This document shows, piece after piece, positions 27,308 through 36,055 of a stretch of 64,000 bases of DNA; position 1 is the stretch's first letter; each line of letters opens with the position of its first letter. The stretch comes from Streptomyces sp. YPW6. GTDB taxonomy: Bacteria > Actinomycetota > Actinomycetes > Streptomycetales > Streptomycetaceae. The notes under the pieces were generated by a model. It saw only the letters and a list, made by a program, of their open reading frames with translations. It did not search any database and had not been told where the DNA came from. Position numbers and translations under genes: made by a program. The DNA lies in the NCBI RefSeq assembly GCF_018866325.1, contig NZ_CP076457.1, forward strand, positions 496,001 through 560,000. Reading direction: 5' to 3'.

Positions 27308-27430
27308 CCCGGCACGGCCGGTCCGAGGCAGGGCCGCCTGCCTCCGTACGACCGGTCCGATGCCGACGCGGGTTGCCCCCGCACCGCCGGTCCGAGGCAG
27401 CGGCCGACTGACCCCGCACGGCCGGCCCCA
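27283..27430. repeat. Tandem repeat of 34-35 bp overlapping the gnd 3' end
   Basis: CCGGTCCGA occurs at 27283, 27318, 27352 and 27387, with a decayed fifth unit near 27422. The first copy lies in the last codons of gnd, the others in the gap before the DyP gene. Such short-period arrays usually vary in copy number between strains. Confidence 0.65.
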
Positions 27431-27535
27431 AGCCGAGGTGGGCTGACCCGGCCGGGCGCTCCCGGCGTGCGGGCGGGGGCGCGGCGTGGGTTAGTGGCTG
27501 CGAGCCCTGTTCGCCGTTCGTAGTGGAGTGCGCGC

Positions 27536-28636
27536 ATGCCCGACGCCGTCCCGGACCCCGTTTCCGTCCAGCCCGTCGTGGCGCCCCTGACCAACGCGGC
27601 ACTGATCCTGGTCGGCACGATCAAGCCGGGCGGCGAGAGCACGGTACGGGACGTGCTGCCGGATCTCGCGGGCGTCGCCCGGTCGCTCGGCTTCCGGTTC
27701 CCGAACGCTGATCTCGCCTGCGTGACGGGGTTCGGCTCCCACGCCTGGGACCGGCTGTTCTCGGGGCCCCGCCCCGCGCACCTGCACCCGTTCCCGGAAC
27801 TGCGCGGGCGGTCGCACCACGCGCCCGCGACCCCGGGCGACGTGCTGCTGCACATCCGGGCCGAGCGGATGGACGTCTGCCACGCGTGGGCGGCCCAGCT
27901 GCTCGACAAGCTCGGCGGAGCCCTGCGGATCGTGGACGAGACACACGGCTTCCGCTACCTCGACCACCGGGACCTGCTCGGCTTCGTGGACGGCACGGAG
28001 AACCCGGTCGGCGACGACGCGCGTGCGGCGGCGCTGGTCGGGGCGGACGACGACCCGGACTTCGAGGGCGGCAGCTACGTCGTCGTACAGAAATACCTGC
28101 ACGACCTGACGTCCTGGAACGCGCTCACCGTGGAGGAGCAGGAACGCGTCATCGGCCGCACCAAGCTCGACGACGTGGAGTTCCCGGACGAGGACAAGCC
28201 CGCCGACTCCCATCTCGCGCTCAACACCATCACCGACCCGGACGGCACCGAACGCGACATCCTGCGGGCGAACATGCCGTTCGGGAGCTTCGGGAAGGGT
28301 GAGTTCGGTACGTACTTCATCGGGTACGCCGCCGATCCCGACGTCACGGAGCGCATGCTCCGCAACATGTTCCTCGGCGATCCGCCCGGGACGCACGACC
28401 GCATCCTCGACTTCTCCACCGCGGTCACCGGCTCCCTGTTCTTCGCGCCCCGCGCCGACTTCCTGGACGACCCGCCGCCCCTGCCCACCCTGACCCGCTC
28501 GGGGGACCGGCCGGAACCGGCATCCGTACCGGTCCGGCCGGAGGCGGCACCCGGCCCCGTCCGGCCGGAGCCGGTACCCGCCGGTTCCGACCACGGTTCG
28601 CTGCGCATCGGCAGCCTGCAAGAAAGTGCCCAGTGA
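27536..28636 (+). CDS. DyP-type heme peroxidase, encapsulin cargo
   Basis: A 366-residue dye-decolorising peroxidase of the EfeB/YfeX-like group. The GxxDG motif occurs in LGFVDGTENP (about 147-156), the distal-side Asp motif; the ILRANMPFGSFGKGEFGTYFIGYA segment is typical. Past the enzyme domain is a flexible Pro-rich linker (about 318-350), and the C-terminus carries GSLRIGSL (354-361), the known type of encapsulin-loading peptide. The enzyme should therefore be packed inside the shell made by the next gene, which starts one base into its stop codon. Role: peroxide-dependent oxidation, probably under stress. Confidence 0.93.
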   Translation: MPDAVPDPVSVQPVVAPLTNAALILVGTIKPGGESTVRDVLPDLAGVARSLGFRFPNADLACVTGFGSHAWDRLFSGPRPAHLHPFPELRGRSHHAPATPGDVLLHIRAERMDVCHAWAAQLLDKLGGALRIVDETHGFRYLDHRDLLGFVDGTENPVGDDARAAALVGADDDPDFEGGSYVVVQKYLHDLTSWNALTVEEQERVIGRTKLDDVEFPDEDKPADSHLALNTITDPDGTERDILRANMPFGSFGKGEFGTYFIGYAADPDVTERMLRNMFLGDPPGTHDRILDFSTAVTGSLFFAPRADFLDDPPPLPTLTRSGDRPEPASVPVRPEAAPGPVRPEPVPAGSDHGSLRIGSLQESAQ

Positions 28637-29433
28637 TGAACAATCTGCATCGCGAACTCGCGCCGGTCACCCCGTCCGCCTGGGACGAGATCGAGGAGGA
28701 GGCCCGGCGCACCTTCCGCCGCCATGTGGCGGGCCGCCGCGTCGTCGACGTATCCGACCCGGACGGTCCGACGCTGGCCGCCGTGGGAGACGGCCATCTG
28801 CGGGAGATCGATCCGCCCACCCCGGACGTGCTGGCCCGGGCCCGCACGTCGATGCCGGTCATCGAGTGGCGGGTGCCGTTCACGGTAAGCCGCCAGGCCG
28901 TGGACGACGTGGAGCGCGGCTCCGCCGACAGCGACTGGCAGCCGGTCAAGGACGCGGCGCGCACTTGTGCGTTCGCCGAGGACATGGCGATCATCGACGG
29001 GTACGGGGCGGCCGGCATCACCGGGCTGCGGGACGGCTCCTCGCACGAACCGCTGCCGCTGCCCGCCGACGCCCGCGACTATCCGGTGGCGGTCAGCCAG
29101 GCCGTGACGCGGCTGCGGCTGGCCGGTGTCGACGGTCCCTACCGGCTGCTGCTCGGCGCGGACGCCTTCACCGAGGCGGCAGAGACCTCCGACCACGGCT
29201 ACCCGGTCAAGACACACCTGAGCCGACTGGTGGACGACGAGATCCTGTGGGCGCCCGCGGTCAAGGGCGGTGTGCTCCTGTCGACGCGGGGCGGCGACTT
29301 CGAACTCTGCCTGGGGCAGGACCTGTCGATCGGCTACACCGACCACGACGCCACCGGCGTCCACCTCTACTTCCATCAGGCGTTCACCTTCCGGATGCTG
29401 ACACCGGAGGCCGTGGTCGGCCTGATCGCCTGA
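28636..29433 (+). CDS. Family 1 encapsulin shell protein
   Basis: A 265-residue HK97-fold capsid-like protein that self-assembles into a nanocompartment. MNNLHRELAPVTPSAWDEIEEEA is the conserved N-terminal helix that binds cargo peptides on the inner face; WRVPFTVSRQAVDDVERGS and the C-terminal DLSIGYTDHD...LYFHQAFTFR follow. ATG 28636 overlaps the DyP stop (TGATG); a GTG at 28633 would add one residue. The DyP/encapsulin pair is a classic one-cargo system. Confidence 0.95.
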   Translation: MNNLHRELAPVTPSAWDEIEEEARRTFRRHVAGRRVVDVSDPDGPTLAAVGDGHLREIDPPTPDVLARARTSMPVIEWRVPFTVSRQAVDDVERGSADSDWQPVKDAARTCAFAEDMAIIDGYGAAGITGLRDGSSHEPLPLPADARDYPVAVSQAVTRLRLAGVDGPYRLLLGADAFTEAAETSDHGYPVKTHLSRLVDDEILWAPAVKGGVLLSTRGGDFELCLGQDLSIGYTDHDATGVHLYFHQAFTFRMLTPEAVVGLIA

Positions 29434-29506
29434 CCGCCCGAACGCCCGACAGCCCTCGTCCGGCCGATCCGAAGCCCCGGGGGCAGCCATCGGAGACTCC
29501 GGCCCC

Positions 29507-30949
29507 ATGACGCAGACGACTTCCGCACACCACGAGGGCGAGGCCTCGGCAGCGCCCGCCGCCCGCCCGGACACGTTCGCCGACGTCCCTTCCGAAGCCG
29601 CCGCCGGGACGTTCGGCCGCTACGACGCCGTCGTCCGGGCGGCGGTCGGGCAGGGGCTGCTGGACGAGGGCGATCCGGTCGCCGGATTCATCGACACCGA
29701 AGGGGTACGCGCCTCCGTCGGGGCCCTGCACGACGCCTTCGCCGGTACGCCCGGGGTCCTGCACACCTTCGCGGCCAAGGCCTGCTCCCTCATCCCGGTG
29801 CTGCGGCTGCTGGCCGGCTGCGGCATGGGGTGCGAGGTGGCGAGCCCCGGTGAGCTGCGCCTGGCCCTGGAGGCCGGGTTCCCCGCGTCCCGCATCGTCC
29901 TGGACTCCCCCGCCAAGACCCGCGAGGAGATCCGGCTGGCGCTCGCCCTGGGCGTGGCGGTCAACGCCGACAGCCTCGCCGAACTGCGCCGCATCGACGC
30001 CCTCCGGAACCCGAGCACCTCCTCGGTGCTCGGACTGCGGGTCAACCCCCAGGTGGGCGGCGGGTCCATCGGGCCGATGAGCACGGCCACGGACACGTCG
30101 AAGTTCGGGGTGGCGCTGCGCGACCCGGGGGCCCGCGAGGCGATCGTGGCGGCCTTCCGGCAGCGGCCGTGGCTGACCCGGCTGCACGCCCATGTGGGTT
30201 CCCAGGGCTGCCCGTTGGAGCTGATCGCGGCTGGAGTGGCCCGGTGTCACGAACTGGCCGAGGAGATCAACGCGGCGCTGGGCGTCCGGCAGATCACGAG
30301 CCTGGACATCGGCGGCGGACTCCCGGTCAACTTCGCCGACGAGACCGTGTGCCCCACCTACGCGGACTACGTGGCGGCGCTCACGGCCGCCGCCCCCGGC
30401 CTCTTCTCCGGACGCTATGCGCTGGTCACGGAGTTCGGCCGGTCGCTGCTGGCCAAGAACGGGTTCATCGGGGCCCGGGTGGAGTACACGAAGGACGCCG
30501 GCGGCCGCCGCATCGCGCTCACCCACGCCGGTGCGCAGACCGCGACCCGAACGGTCCTGATGCCCGACGTCTGGCCTCTGCGCATCGGCGCCTTCGACGC
30601 GGACGGCGTCCCCAAGGACGGCCCGGTGCTGGCACAGGACATCGCGGGCCCCTGCTGCTTCGCGGGGGACGTGGTGGCGTACAGCAGGGAGCTGCCGGAA
30701 CTGGCCGAGGACGATGTGGTGGTGCTGTACGACACGGGGGCGTACTACTTCTCGACGCCGTGGGCGTACAACAGCCTGCCCCGCCCCGCGGTGTACGGAT
30801 TCCGGGTGGCGGCGGACCGGGAGGCCGAGGATCCGGGGCCCCCGGGGACGGTGACGTTCACGACGGTACGGGGGCGGCAGTCGCTGGACGCGATCGCGGC
30901 GGAGAGCGGACTCGCGCATGCGGACGCCCTGATCGAGCAGGACGGCTGA
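29507..30949 (+). CDS. Fold-type III PLP decarboxylase (LysA/ODC-like)
   Basis: A 480-residue alanine-racemase-fold decarboxylase. PLP Lys lies in HTFAAKACS, the HAHVGSQG motif and the GGG loop in DIGGGLPVNF bind the cofactor, and the C-terminal active-site Cys lies in AGPCCFAGDV. It belongs to a group annotated as diaminopimelate or amino-acid decarboxylase-like, but lacks the standard LysA surroundings, so the substrate is uncertain. It starts 73 bp after the encapsulin stop on the same strand with no clear terminator between, so read-through is possible. It ends before a strong bidirectional hairpin. Confidence 0.8.
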   Translation: MTQTTSAHHEGEASAAPAARPDTFADVPSEAAAGTFGRYDAVVRAAVGQGLLDEGDPVAGFIDTEGVRASVGALHDAFAGTPGVLHTFAAKACSLIPVLRLLAGCGMGCEVASPGELRLALEAGFPASRIVLDSPAKTREEIRLALALGVAVNADSLAELRRIDALRNPSTSSVLGLRVNPQVGGGSIGPMSTATDTSKFGVALRDPGAREAIVAAFRQRPWLTRLHAHVGSQGCPLELIAAGVARCHELAEEINAALGVRQITSLDIGGGLPVNFADETVCPTYADYVAALTAAAPGLFSGRYALVTEFGRSLLAKNGFIGARVEYTKDAGGRRIALTHAGAQTATRTVLMPDVWPLRIGAFDADGVPKDGPVLAQDIAGPCCFAGDVVAYSRELPELAEDDVVVLYDTGAYYFSTPWAYNSLPRPAVYGFRVAADREAEDPGPPGTVTFTTVRGRQSLDAIAAESGLAHADALIEQDG

Positions 30950-31159
30950 TGAGGGGGTGTGCGGGACGGCCCCGAGGGACGTGCAGGACGGCTCAAGGAG
31001 CGGCGGGGGCGGGAAGGGAGAGCGGAGGAAGCGGGAGGTCGAGAGGAAGCTCAGGAGGGGATGCGCGGGGAAGCTGAGCAGGCCCATGAACGGGGGCGAT
31101 GGACACCGATACGCCACCCCCCATCGCCGACGATCCCCCGGATGCCGCCCATCACCGAC

Positions 31160-31196
31160 GAGCCCTCGGGGGACGCATGTCGTCCCCCGAGGGCTC
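31160..31196. terminator. Bidirectional terminator
   Basis: Perfect 16-bp stem GAGCCCTCGGGGGACG (31160-31175) with its complement (31181-31196) and loop CATGT. It lies between the PLP decarboxylase stop (30949, plus) and the proline-rich gene stop (31203, minus). The 30950-31159 stretch before it is purine rich and shows no gene. Confidence 0.85.
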
Positions 31197-31202
31197 CTCC
31201 GG

Positions 31203-31415
31203 TCACGTCCCGGCCGGCTGCGGCTCCGGTTCGGGGTCCGGTACGGGATCCGGGCCGGGGGCCGGCGGCTGCGGGATCGGGTCGGGCGCGGGGCCGGGCG
31301 GCATCGGCCCGGGCCCCGGCGGTACGGGCGGCGGACTGGGCACCGGCGTGGGCGGGCCCGGCACGGGCGGAGGGGTCGGCGAGGGCGGAACGGGGTCGGG
31401 GTACGGGTGGGTCAT
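31203..31415 (-). CDS. Proline-rich 70-residue microprotein
   Basis: Short gene starting MTHPYPDPVPPSPTPPPVPG with GGAGG seven bases upstream of the ATG and ending at a terminator. About half of its residues are proline, in PxP and PGP patterns throughout; there is no signal peptide or membrane segment. It is probably a disordered or polyproline-II peptide. Function unknown. The good ribosome site and clean ends are the reasons to call it a gene, since the composition alone could arise in GC-rich DNA. Confidence 0.6.
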   Translation of the reverse strand: MTHPYPDPVPPSPTPPPVPGPPTPVPSPPPVPPGPGPMPPGPAPDPIPQPPAPGPDPVPDPEPEPQPAGT

Positions 31416-31629
31416 CGCGATCCTCCACAACGGCACGAAAAGGACAGATGGAGCTTTCCTCCACCGTCTCCCGGTGCGGCTGCCCGCGCCTGCCGAGTCC
31501 ACACATATGCGCGCGGTGACCGCAGACCACGGGGGCGAGGTGCGAGGCCGCCCGGAGTGGGCAGGACTCCGGGCACGACGTCCGAAGCCGCCCGGATCCG
31601 CTCGTCGCCCCGTCGCGAAAGGTGTCCCC

Positions 31630-32400
31630 ATGCCCGTGCCGAGCGTTCTCGCCGTCCACGCCCATCCGGACGACGAAGCCCTGTTCTGCGGGGGCGTCCT
31701 CGCCCGGCACGCGGCGGCCGGGGCCCGTACGGCGGTGGTCACGGCGACCTGGGCACCGGGCACGCACCGGGCCGCAGAGCTCGCCCGGGCCCTGGACGCC
31801 CTGGGCGCGGGCACCCCGCGGCTGCTCGGGTACGCGGACGCCCGCGTACCGGAGTCGGCGCCGGGCAGGCCCCGGTTCCTGGACGCGCCGCTGGACGAAT
31901 CCGTGGCGGCCCTGGTCGGGCACATCCGTGACGTACGCCCGGAGATCGTGATCACGACGGACGCCTACGGGGGCATGACGGGACATCCCGACCACGTCCA
32001 CGCCCACCGGATCACCGCGCTGGCGGTGCGGGCCTCCGGTCTCCCCGGGTTCGCGCCGGGCACGGGCGCCCCCTGGCAGCCGAGCGCCCTGTACCTCGCC
32101 ACGCACCCCCGCTCGGCGGCCGTCACGGTGGGCAGCCGGATGGCCCGGCCGGGCACCCCGGCCGCGTCGCTGTACTGCTCGGAGGACGCCTGGATCACCA
32201 CGACGGTCGACGTACGCCCCTGGCTTCCGCAGAAGCTGGCCGCGATCCTCGCGCACCGCAGCGAGGTGGAACGGGGAGCGGCGCCCGGCCGGATCGCCGC
32301 TCTGACTCCGGCCGTCCGCCGCGAGGTACTGGGCACCGAGTGGTACATCCGCGAGAACCTGGCGCGCCGGGGCGGATCGGCCACGGAACTCAGCGCGTGA
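31630..32400 (+). CDS. PIG-L/MshB-like zinc deacetylase
   Basis: A 256-residue LmbE/PIG-L family N-deacetylase. The zinc site is AVHAHPDDEALFCGG at the N-terminus with the downstream HPDHVHAH. Family members remove acetyl from GlcNAc-type sugars or their conjugates (mycothiol synthesis, mycothiol S-conjugate amidase, antibiotics). It is not the housekeeping mshB by any visible context, so the substrate is open. ATG 31630 fits the family start (MPVPSVLAVHAHPDDE). Confidence 0.82.
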   Translation: MPVPSVLAVHAHPDDEALFCGGVLARHAAAGARTAVVTATWAPGTHRAAELARALDALGAGTPRLLGYADARVPESAPGRPRFLDAPLDESVAALVGHIRDVRPEIVITTDAYGGMTGHPDHVHAHRITALAVRASGLPGFAPGTGAPWQPSALYLATHPRSAAVTVGSRMARPGTPAASLYCSEDAWITTTVDVRPWLPQKLAAILAHRSEVERGAAPGRIAALTPAVRREVLGTEWYIRENLARRGGSATELSA

Positions 32401-32429
32401 CCGCCCGGCCCCGGGGCGGAGCCGTCGCG

Positions 32430-32490
32430 GGCCGGGGGCGGACGGGTCGGCAGGCCGGGGGCGGACGGGTCAGCGGGTCAGCGGGTCAGA
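32430..32490. repeat. Short direct repeats between convergent genes
   Basis: A 19-bp unit starting GGCCGGGGGCGGACGGG occurs at 32430-32448 and again at 32453-32471 (23-bp period), followed by three GCGGGTC units. It lies at the junction of the PIG-L and GNAT gene ends. Confidence 0.55.
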
Positions 32491-32839
32491 ACATCTCGGG
32501 GTGGTTCCTGAGCTGCCGCTGCGCCTCCTGGACGAGATCGGCCGACGCCTCGGGCGCCTCGTCGGGGTGGCGTTTCGCCCACTTCGCGGCGTACGGGCAC
32601 AGCGGAACGACGGGAACGCCCTCACGGGCGGCGATCGCGTAGAACTCCCTGACGAGCGCGCCCGCGATGCCCTTGCCCTCGTGCTCGGGCCGGACGACGG
32701 TGTGGACGGCCACGAGCGCACCGGACGCCGGGTCCATGACGAAGTACGCGATGGTCCCGGCCGCCTCACCGCCCTCGTACGCCACGAGGTTGCCGTGCTC
32801 CCGGTCGTCCCTGATGTCCACAGCTGTGTTCTCCGCCAT
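32486..32839 (-). CDS. Small GNAT-like N-acetyltransferase (NATD1/YjdJ type)
   Basis: A 117-residue protein with the acetyl-CoA binding segment VRPEHEGKGIAGALVREF and the ending VPLCPYAAKWAKRHPDE, which marks the small GCN5-related subgroup (Acetyltransf_CG). The substrate is unknown for the subgroup. It lies 42 bp downstream of panD on the same strand and may share its transcript. Confidence 0.82.
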   Translation of the reverse strand: MAENTAVDIRDDREHGNLVAYEGGEAAGTIAYFVMDPASGALVAVHTVVRPEHEGKGIAGALVREFYAIAAREGVPVVPLCPYAAKWAKRHPDEAPEASADLVQEAQRQLRNHPEMF

Positions 32840-32880
32840 CGGCTTCCGCCCTCTCCTGTTCCTGGACGCGGCCGACGCGC

Positions 32881-33306
32881 TCAGCCGCCCGCGACGACGG
32901 CCTGCGGGCTCCGCTCCGTACGGCTCCCGGGAACCGGCTCCGAGGCGTCGGTGCCGAGCGCCACGATCCGGTTGTCCGCGTCCACGTGCACGACCCGCGG
33001 CACCAGGGCACGGGCCTCGGCGTCGTCGACCTGCGCGTAGCTGATCAGGATGACCAGGTCACCGGGGTGCACGAGGTGTGCGGCCGCGCCGTTGATCCCG
33101 ATGACCCCGGAGCCGCGCTCGCCCTCGATGACGTACGTCTCCAGGCGGGCGCCGTTGTCGATGTCAACGATATGGACCAGCTCGCCGGGCAGCAGGTCGG
33201 CGGCCTCCATCAGAGCGGCGTCGATCGTCACGGACCCGACGTAGTGCAGGTCAGCCTGGGTGACGGTGGCCCGGTGGATCTTGGACTTGAACATTGTCCG
33301 GAACAT
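32881..33306 (-). CDS. panD: Aspartate 1-decarboxylase
   Basis: A 141-residue pyruvoyl-dependent enzyme making beta-alanine for pantothenate and CoA. The start [20 protein letters not shown] aligns residue for residue with the E. coli enzyme, placing self-cleavage at Gly24-Ser25 (HYVGS). The Ser25 gives the pyruvoyl cofactor. A C-terminal tail of about 20 residues is longer than usual. GGGAG lies 7 bases before ATG 33306. Confidence 0.93.
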   Translation of the reverse strand: MFRTMFKSKIHRATVTQADLHYVGSVTIDAALMEAADLLPGELVHIVDIDNGARLETYVIEGERGSGVIGINGAAAHLVHPGDLVILISYAQVDDAEARALVPRVVHVDADNRIVALGTDASEPVPGSRTERSPQAVVAGG

Positions 33307-33789
33307 GAAAAAACTCCCGAAATGTCTGCTCCCTGCCTGCTTCCTGCAGGTCAAAGGCGGTCTTGGGAGGCTACATCGTTTCGCATGTGCGGTCAGCTGT
33401 CGTCCGGTGTTGCAGGACTCACACGGACCCGTTGCTGACTTTTCTGACGCCACGCCAGTCGCACGAGCACGCGCTCTTTGCGCTCGGCACGTTCTCCCTA
33501 CCAGGCAACAGCGAGTGCCTGAAGAAGGCTTCGTCCTGCTGGGTACTGGACGGCATCTTGCTCGTCAAGGCCCAGCGGCACCGCCCAGTGATGCTCGACG
33601 TCTCCTCGCTGTTTGGGGAGGTGTCGGCTTGGGTGTGGCCGTGCCGGCACTGGCGAAGGGTTCGCCCCGATGGCGGACTCCCGCCGCAATGAGGGCCTTG
33701 TCCAGGTGCTCGATCCACTCGGCCGGGTTGACCTCGTCTTGGCCGGCGCGCCGGAAGTAAGGCTGGGCCGGCCGCTCCGGCGCCCCGGT
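33307..33789. other. Non-coding or decayed segment beside panD
   Basis: About 480 bp with no convincing gene on either strand and lower GC than the neighbours. One minus-strand frame gives FRRAGQDEVNPAEWIEHLDKAL (33680-33750), which looks protein-like but has no start, stop or recognisable family. It probably belongs to the same insertion debris as the transposase fragment next to it. Confidence 0.45.
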
Positions 33790-34080
33790 TCGAGGCCGAT
33801 GTCGCGCTGCCGGCAGCCTCGGAGGATCTTGTAGCGCTTCATATGGGCGAAGACGCACTCGCCGCGGACCCGCACCCGTCGGTGTTCGGCGTTGCCTTCT
33901 TCCTCGCCGGAGAGCAGGGCTCGTCCGAGGCGTTCGCGGTACGGGACGAGGAGGCCGGAATGGATGTACGCGCCGACGGCCGGCACGGTCACGCCTTCCC
34001 AGTGCTGGGCCAGGGCGGAGTCCCGCCATGCCCTCGCGTCCAAGAAGTTGCCGGGAACGGGCCGGGCCGCGGCCGATGGC
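33790..34080 (-). pseudogene. IS5-like (DDE) transposase C-terminal fragment
   Basis: Minus-strand residues match the C-terminal third of Streptomyces 'transposase family' (IS5/HARBI1-like) proteins: DARAWRDSALAQHWEGVTVP, then YIHSGLLVPYRERLGRALLS, then RVRVRGECVFAHMKRYKILR with the conserved HMK..KILR-CRQR ending. Similarity stops abruptly after CRQRD, and the N-terminal catalytic part (first DDE Asp residues) is absent. Only a decayed piece of an insertion sequence remains; inverted repeats were not found. Confidence 0.65.
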
Positions 34081-34225
34081 TTACGGGACTTCGCCGCCTG
34101 GAGCCCCGTGACGACCCGACCGCCCATGGGGATACGCGGTGCGATCGCCGAGTAGGCCAATGTCGGTGTCGGCCGTGCCCTTCCCCCCCCAGAGGGCACG
34201 GCCGACGGTCCTGTCCGTGTGCCGG

Positions 34226-36055
34226 TCAGCCCTCGGACCGCACGGACGTCAGCAGTTCGCGCAGTTCGGCAACCGCCTCGCGGAGGTGGCCGGCGAAGGC
34301 GTGCATCTGGTCTGCGACCGGCAGCGGGGTGCTCAAATAGATGTTGAATCGCTCGGGCAACAGCACGTACGCGACGCCGATGCACCGGCTGCTCGTGGAG
34401 CCGAAGCCGAAGAACTGGATGTTGGCCGACGGCGCGGAGCTGGTGCTCAGGTAGTCGTCCCGCATCGTCAGCCAGCCCGGCGTTCGGTACAGGGAGGGCT
34501 GCTCGTGCACTCCGAGCTCCGCCCCCCGGCGGCGCTGGATCAGCTCCAGCTCCCACAGGTGCTGCTCGGGCACCTGGCCGGCCTGGCTCTCCTTCGCACG
34601 CGCCACATGGGCGTCGGCGGCGGCACGGAAAGCGACGTGCCGGAGGTTGGTGTCCGTCGACGGGTCGTCCATCGCGGCGACGAACGCGAGCATCTCGGGA
34701 GTGACGACGCGCATCGCCTCCGTCCGCCCGTGCTGGTACTGCCGCGTCGCGATCGATTCGTACGTCGCACCGAGCCGGCCCTTCGCCCGCTGGTGGGCCA
34801 GCTGATAGGCGACCTGGACGAACGCGTCCGGCGAAACCCCCAGCGCCTTGGCCGCACTGCTGCCGAAGTCCTCGAAGGACACCGTGCTGGTCGCGGTGTT
34901 CCGCCCGTACGCGGCGAATGCGGCGGCGGCGGCGCGCACCTGCGTGCGCAGCGCGTCATCGAGCGCGAACACGACCGGCTCCAGTACGGGCTGTCCCTGA
35001 GAGCGGGCCCCGGACCGGCGTGAGAACTCCTCGGCGGGGCTCGTGAGCAGGGCATCGGTGAAGCTGAGGATGGTGGTGCCGTCCAGCTCGCAGTGCTCGA
35101 CGTTGATGCCGGCGCGCCCGTCGGCGAAGACGACGAACGACACGGCCTTGTCGAACCACCGGTTGCCGCGGTCGCCGTACAGCAATTGGTCGCAGGCGTC
35201 CTGAGTGCTCTCCGGTGCGAAGTCTTCCAGACAGACGCAGAACAGTGCGGTCTCGACGGTGTCGAGCGCGGCGGCGTTACCTGGGTGGACTGCGACGAGA
35301 GAGGCCCGGGCGGCGGCCCATTCGGCACGGGCCATGGTGGTCAGATGACCCACCGACGTGTCCTCGCCGGCTCGCTCGTCGCCCGCCTTCATCACCGCGC
35401 GCAGCCCCGCCTCAAGTTCGTCCAGGGCGTGCGGGACGCCGTCGGGACCGATGACATCGAGCCGGAACATCCGGCCACGGAAGAACACCACGATGTGAGG
35501 GGCGTCGGACGGACCAGGCCAGGCGTCGGTGTACGGGGCGCGGACGGTGTCCTGCTGTGCGCCGGGGATTCTGGTGGTGGAGAACAGGAACTTGTTCTGC
35601 ACCATCGACTGGTGTGCTCCGCGCTGCACCGCCGGCGCGATGAGCCCGTCGTCGAGCTGCCGCTTGTAGTCGAGGGCCCCCGCGATGAGCCCGGCCGCTC
35701 GCTCCACCTGGGGGCGGCCCGTGTCCCTGAACAAGAAGAAGAAGTTGGCGTTCAGAGCGATCCGGTCCCGGCGGCCCAGGTAACGGTAGGGCCAGAAGGT
35801 GTCGAGCCAGCTGTGCACACCCTCCGTGGCGTCGTACTCCTCCAGCGCAGCATGCAGAACCCGGCCGGGGCCACCGGGTCGGAGGAAGACGGCCACCTCC
35901 GCCTCGGTCGCCGCCCGCTCGTCCGGCGTCAGCAGCGGCGCGCACCAGGCGAGGAATTTCTCGCAGCTGGCTTCCAAGGTGGGCAGCGGCACCCGCGGCA
36001 GGTCGGCCTCCCGGGCGAAGGTCGTGTTCACCACAGCATTCTGACTGGTCTTCAA
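34226..36055 (-). CDS. Choline/carnitine O-acyltransferase family protein
   Basis: A 609-residue homologue of eukaryote-type carnitine/choline acyltransferases, which move an acyl group between CoA and the hydroxyl of a quaternary amine. Catalytic His lies in NVEHCELDGTT (about 320-330); the C-terminal LSTSSAPSANIQFFGFG segment aligns with the LSTSQ CoA/carnitine-binding block, followed by CIGVAYVLLPERFNIYLS. The N-terminus has the expected LPRVPLPTLEASCEKFL. Full length, no visible lesion. TTG start overlaps the methyltransferase stop by 4 bp (TTGA), showing coupling. With a methyltransferase and a 2OG oxygenase it probably acylates a hydroxylated, methylated small molecule (inference). Confidence 0.85.
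   Translation of the reverse strand: MKTSQNAVVNTTFAREADLPRVPLPTLEASCEKFLAWCAPLLTPDERAATEAEVAVFLRPGGPGRVLHAALEEYDATEGVHSWLDTFWPYRYLGRRDRIALNANFFFLFRDTGRPQVERAAGLIAGALDYKRQLDDGLIAPAVQRGAHQSMVQNKFLFSTTRIPGAQQDTVRAPYTDAWPGPSDAPHIVVFFRGRMFRLDVIGPDGVPHALDELEAGLRAVMKAGDERAGEDTSVGHLTTMARAEWAAARASLVAVHPGNAAALDTVETALFCVCLEDFAPESTQDACDQLLYGDRGNRWFDKAVSFVVFADGRAGINVEHCELDGTTILSFTDALLTSPAEEFSRRSGARSQGQPVLEPVVFALDDALRTQVRAAAAAFAAYGRNTATSTVSFEDFGSSAAKALGVSPDAFVQVAYQLAHQRAKGRLGATYESIATRQYQHGRTEAMRVVTPEMLAFVAAMDDPSTDTNLRHVAFRAAADAHVARAKESQAGQVPEQHLWELELIQRRRGAELGVHEQPSLYRTPGWLTMRDDYLSTSSAPSANIQFFGFGSTSSRCIGVAYVLLPERFNIYLSTPLPVADQMHAFAGHLREAVAELRELLTSVRSEG

Noticed and set aside
31099..31629. Longer start for the PIG-L protein on the plus strand
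   Set aside because: The upstream frame passes through the terminator and antisense to the proline-rich gene; the family N-terminus begins at 31630.
33363..33692. Plus-strand 109-residue frame next to panD
   Set aside because: No ribosome site or family; it overlaps protein-like fragments on the other strand and is better seen as decayed insertion DNA.
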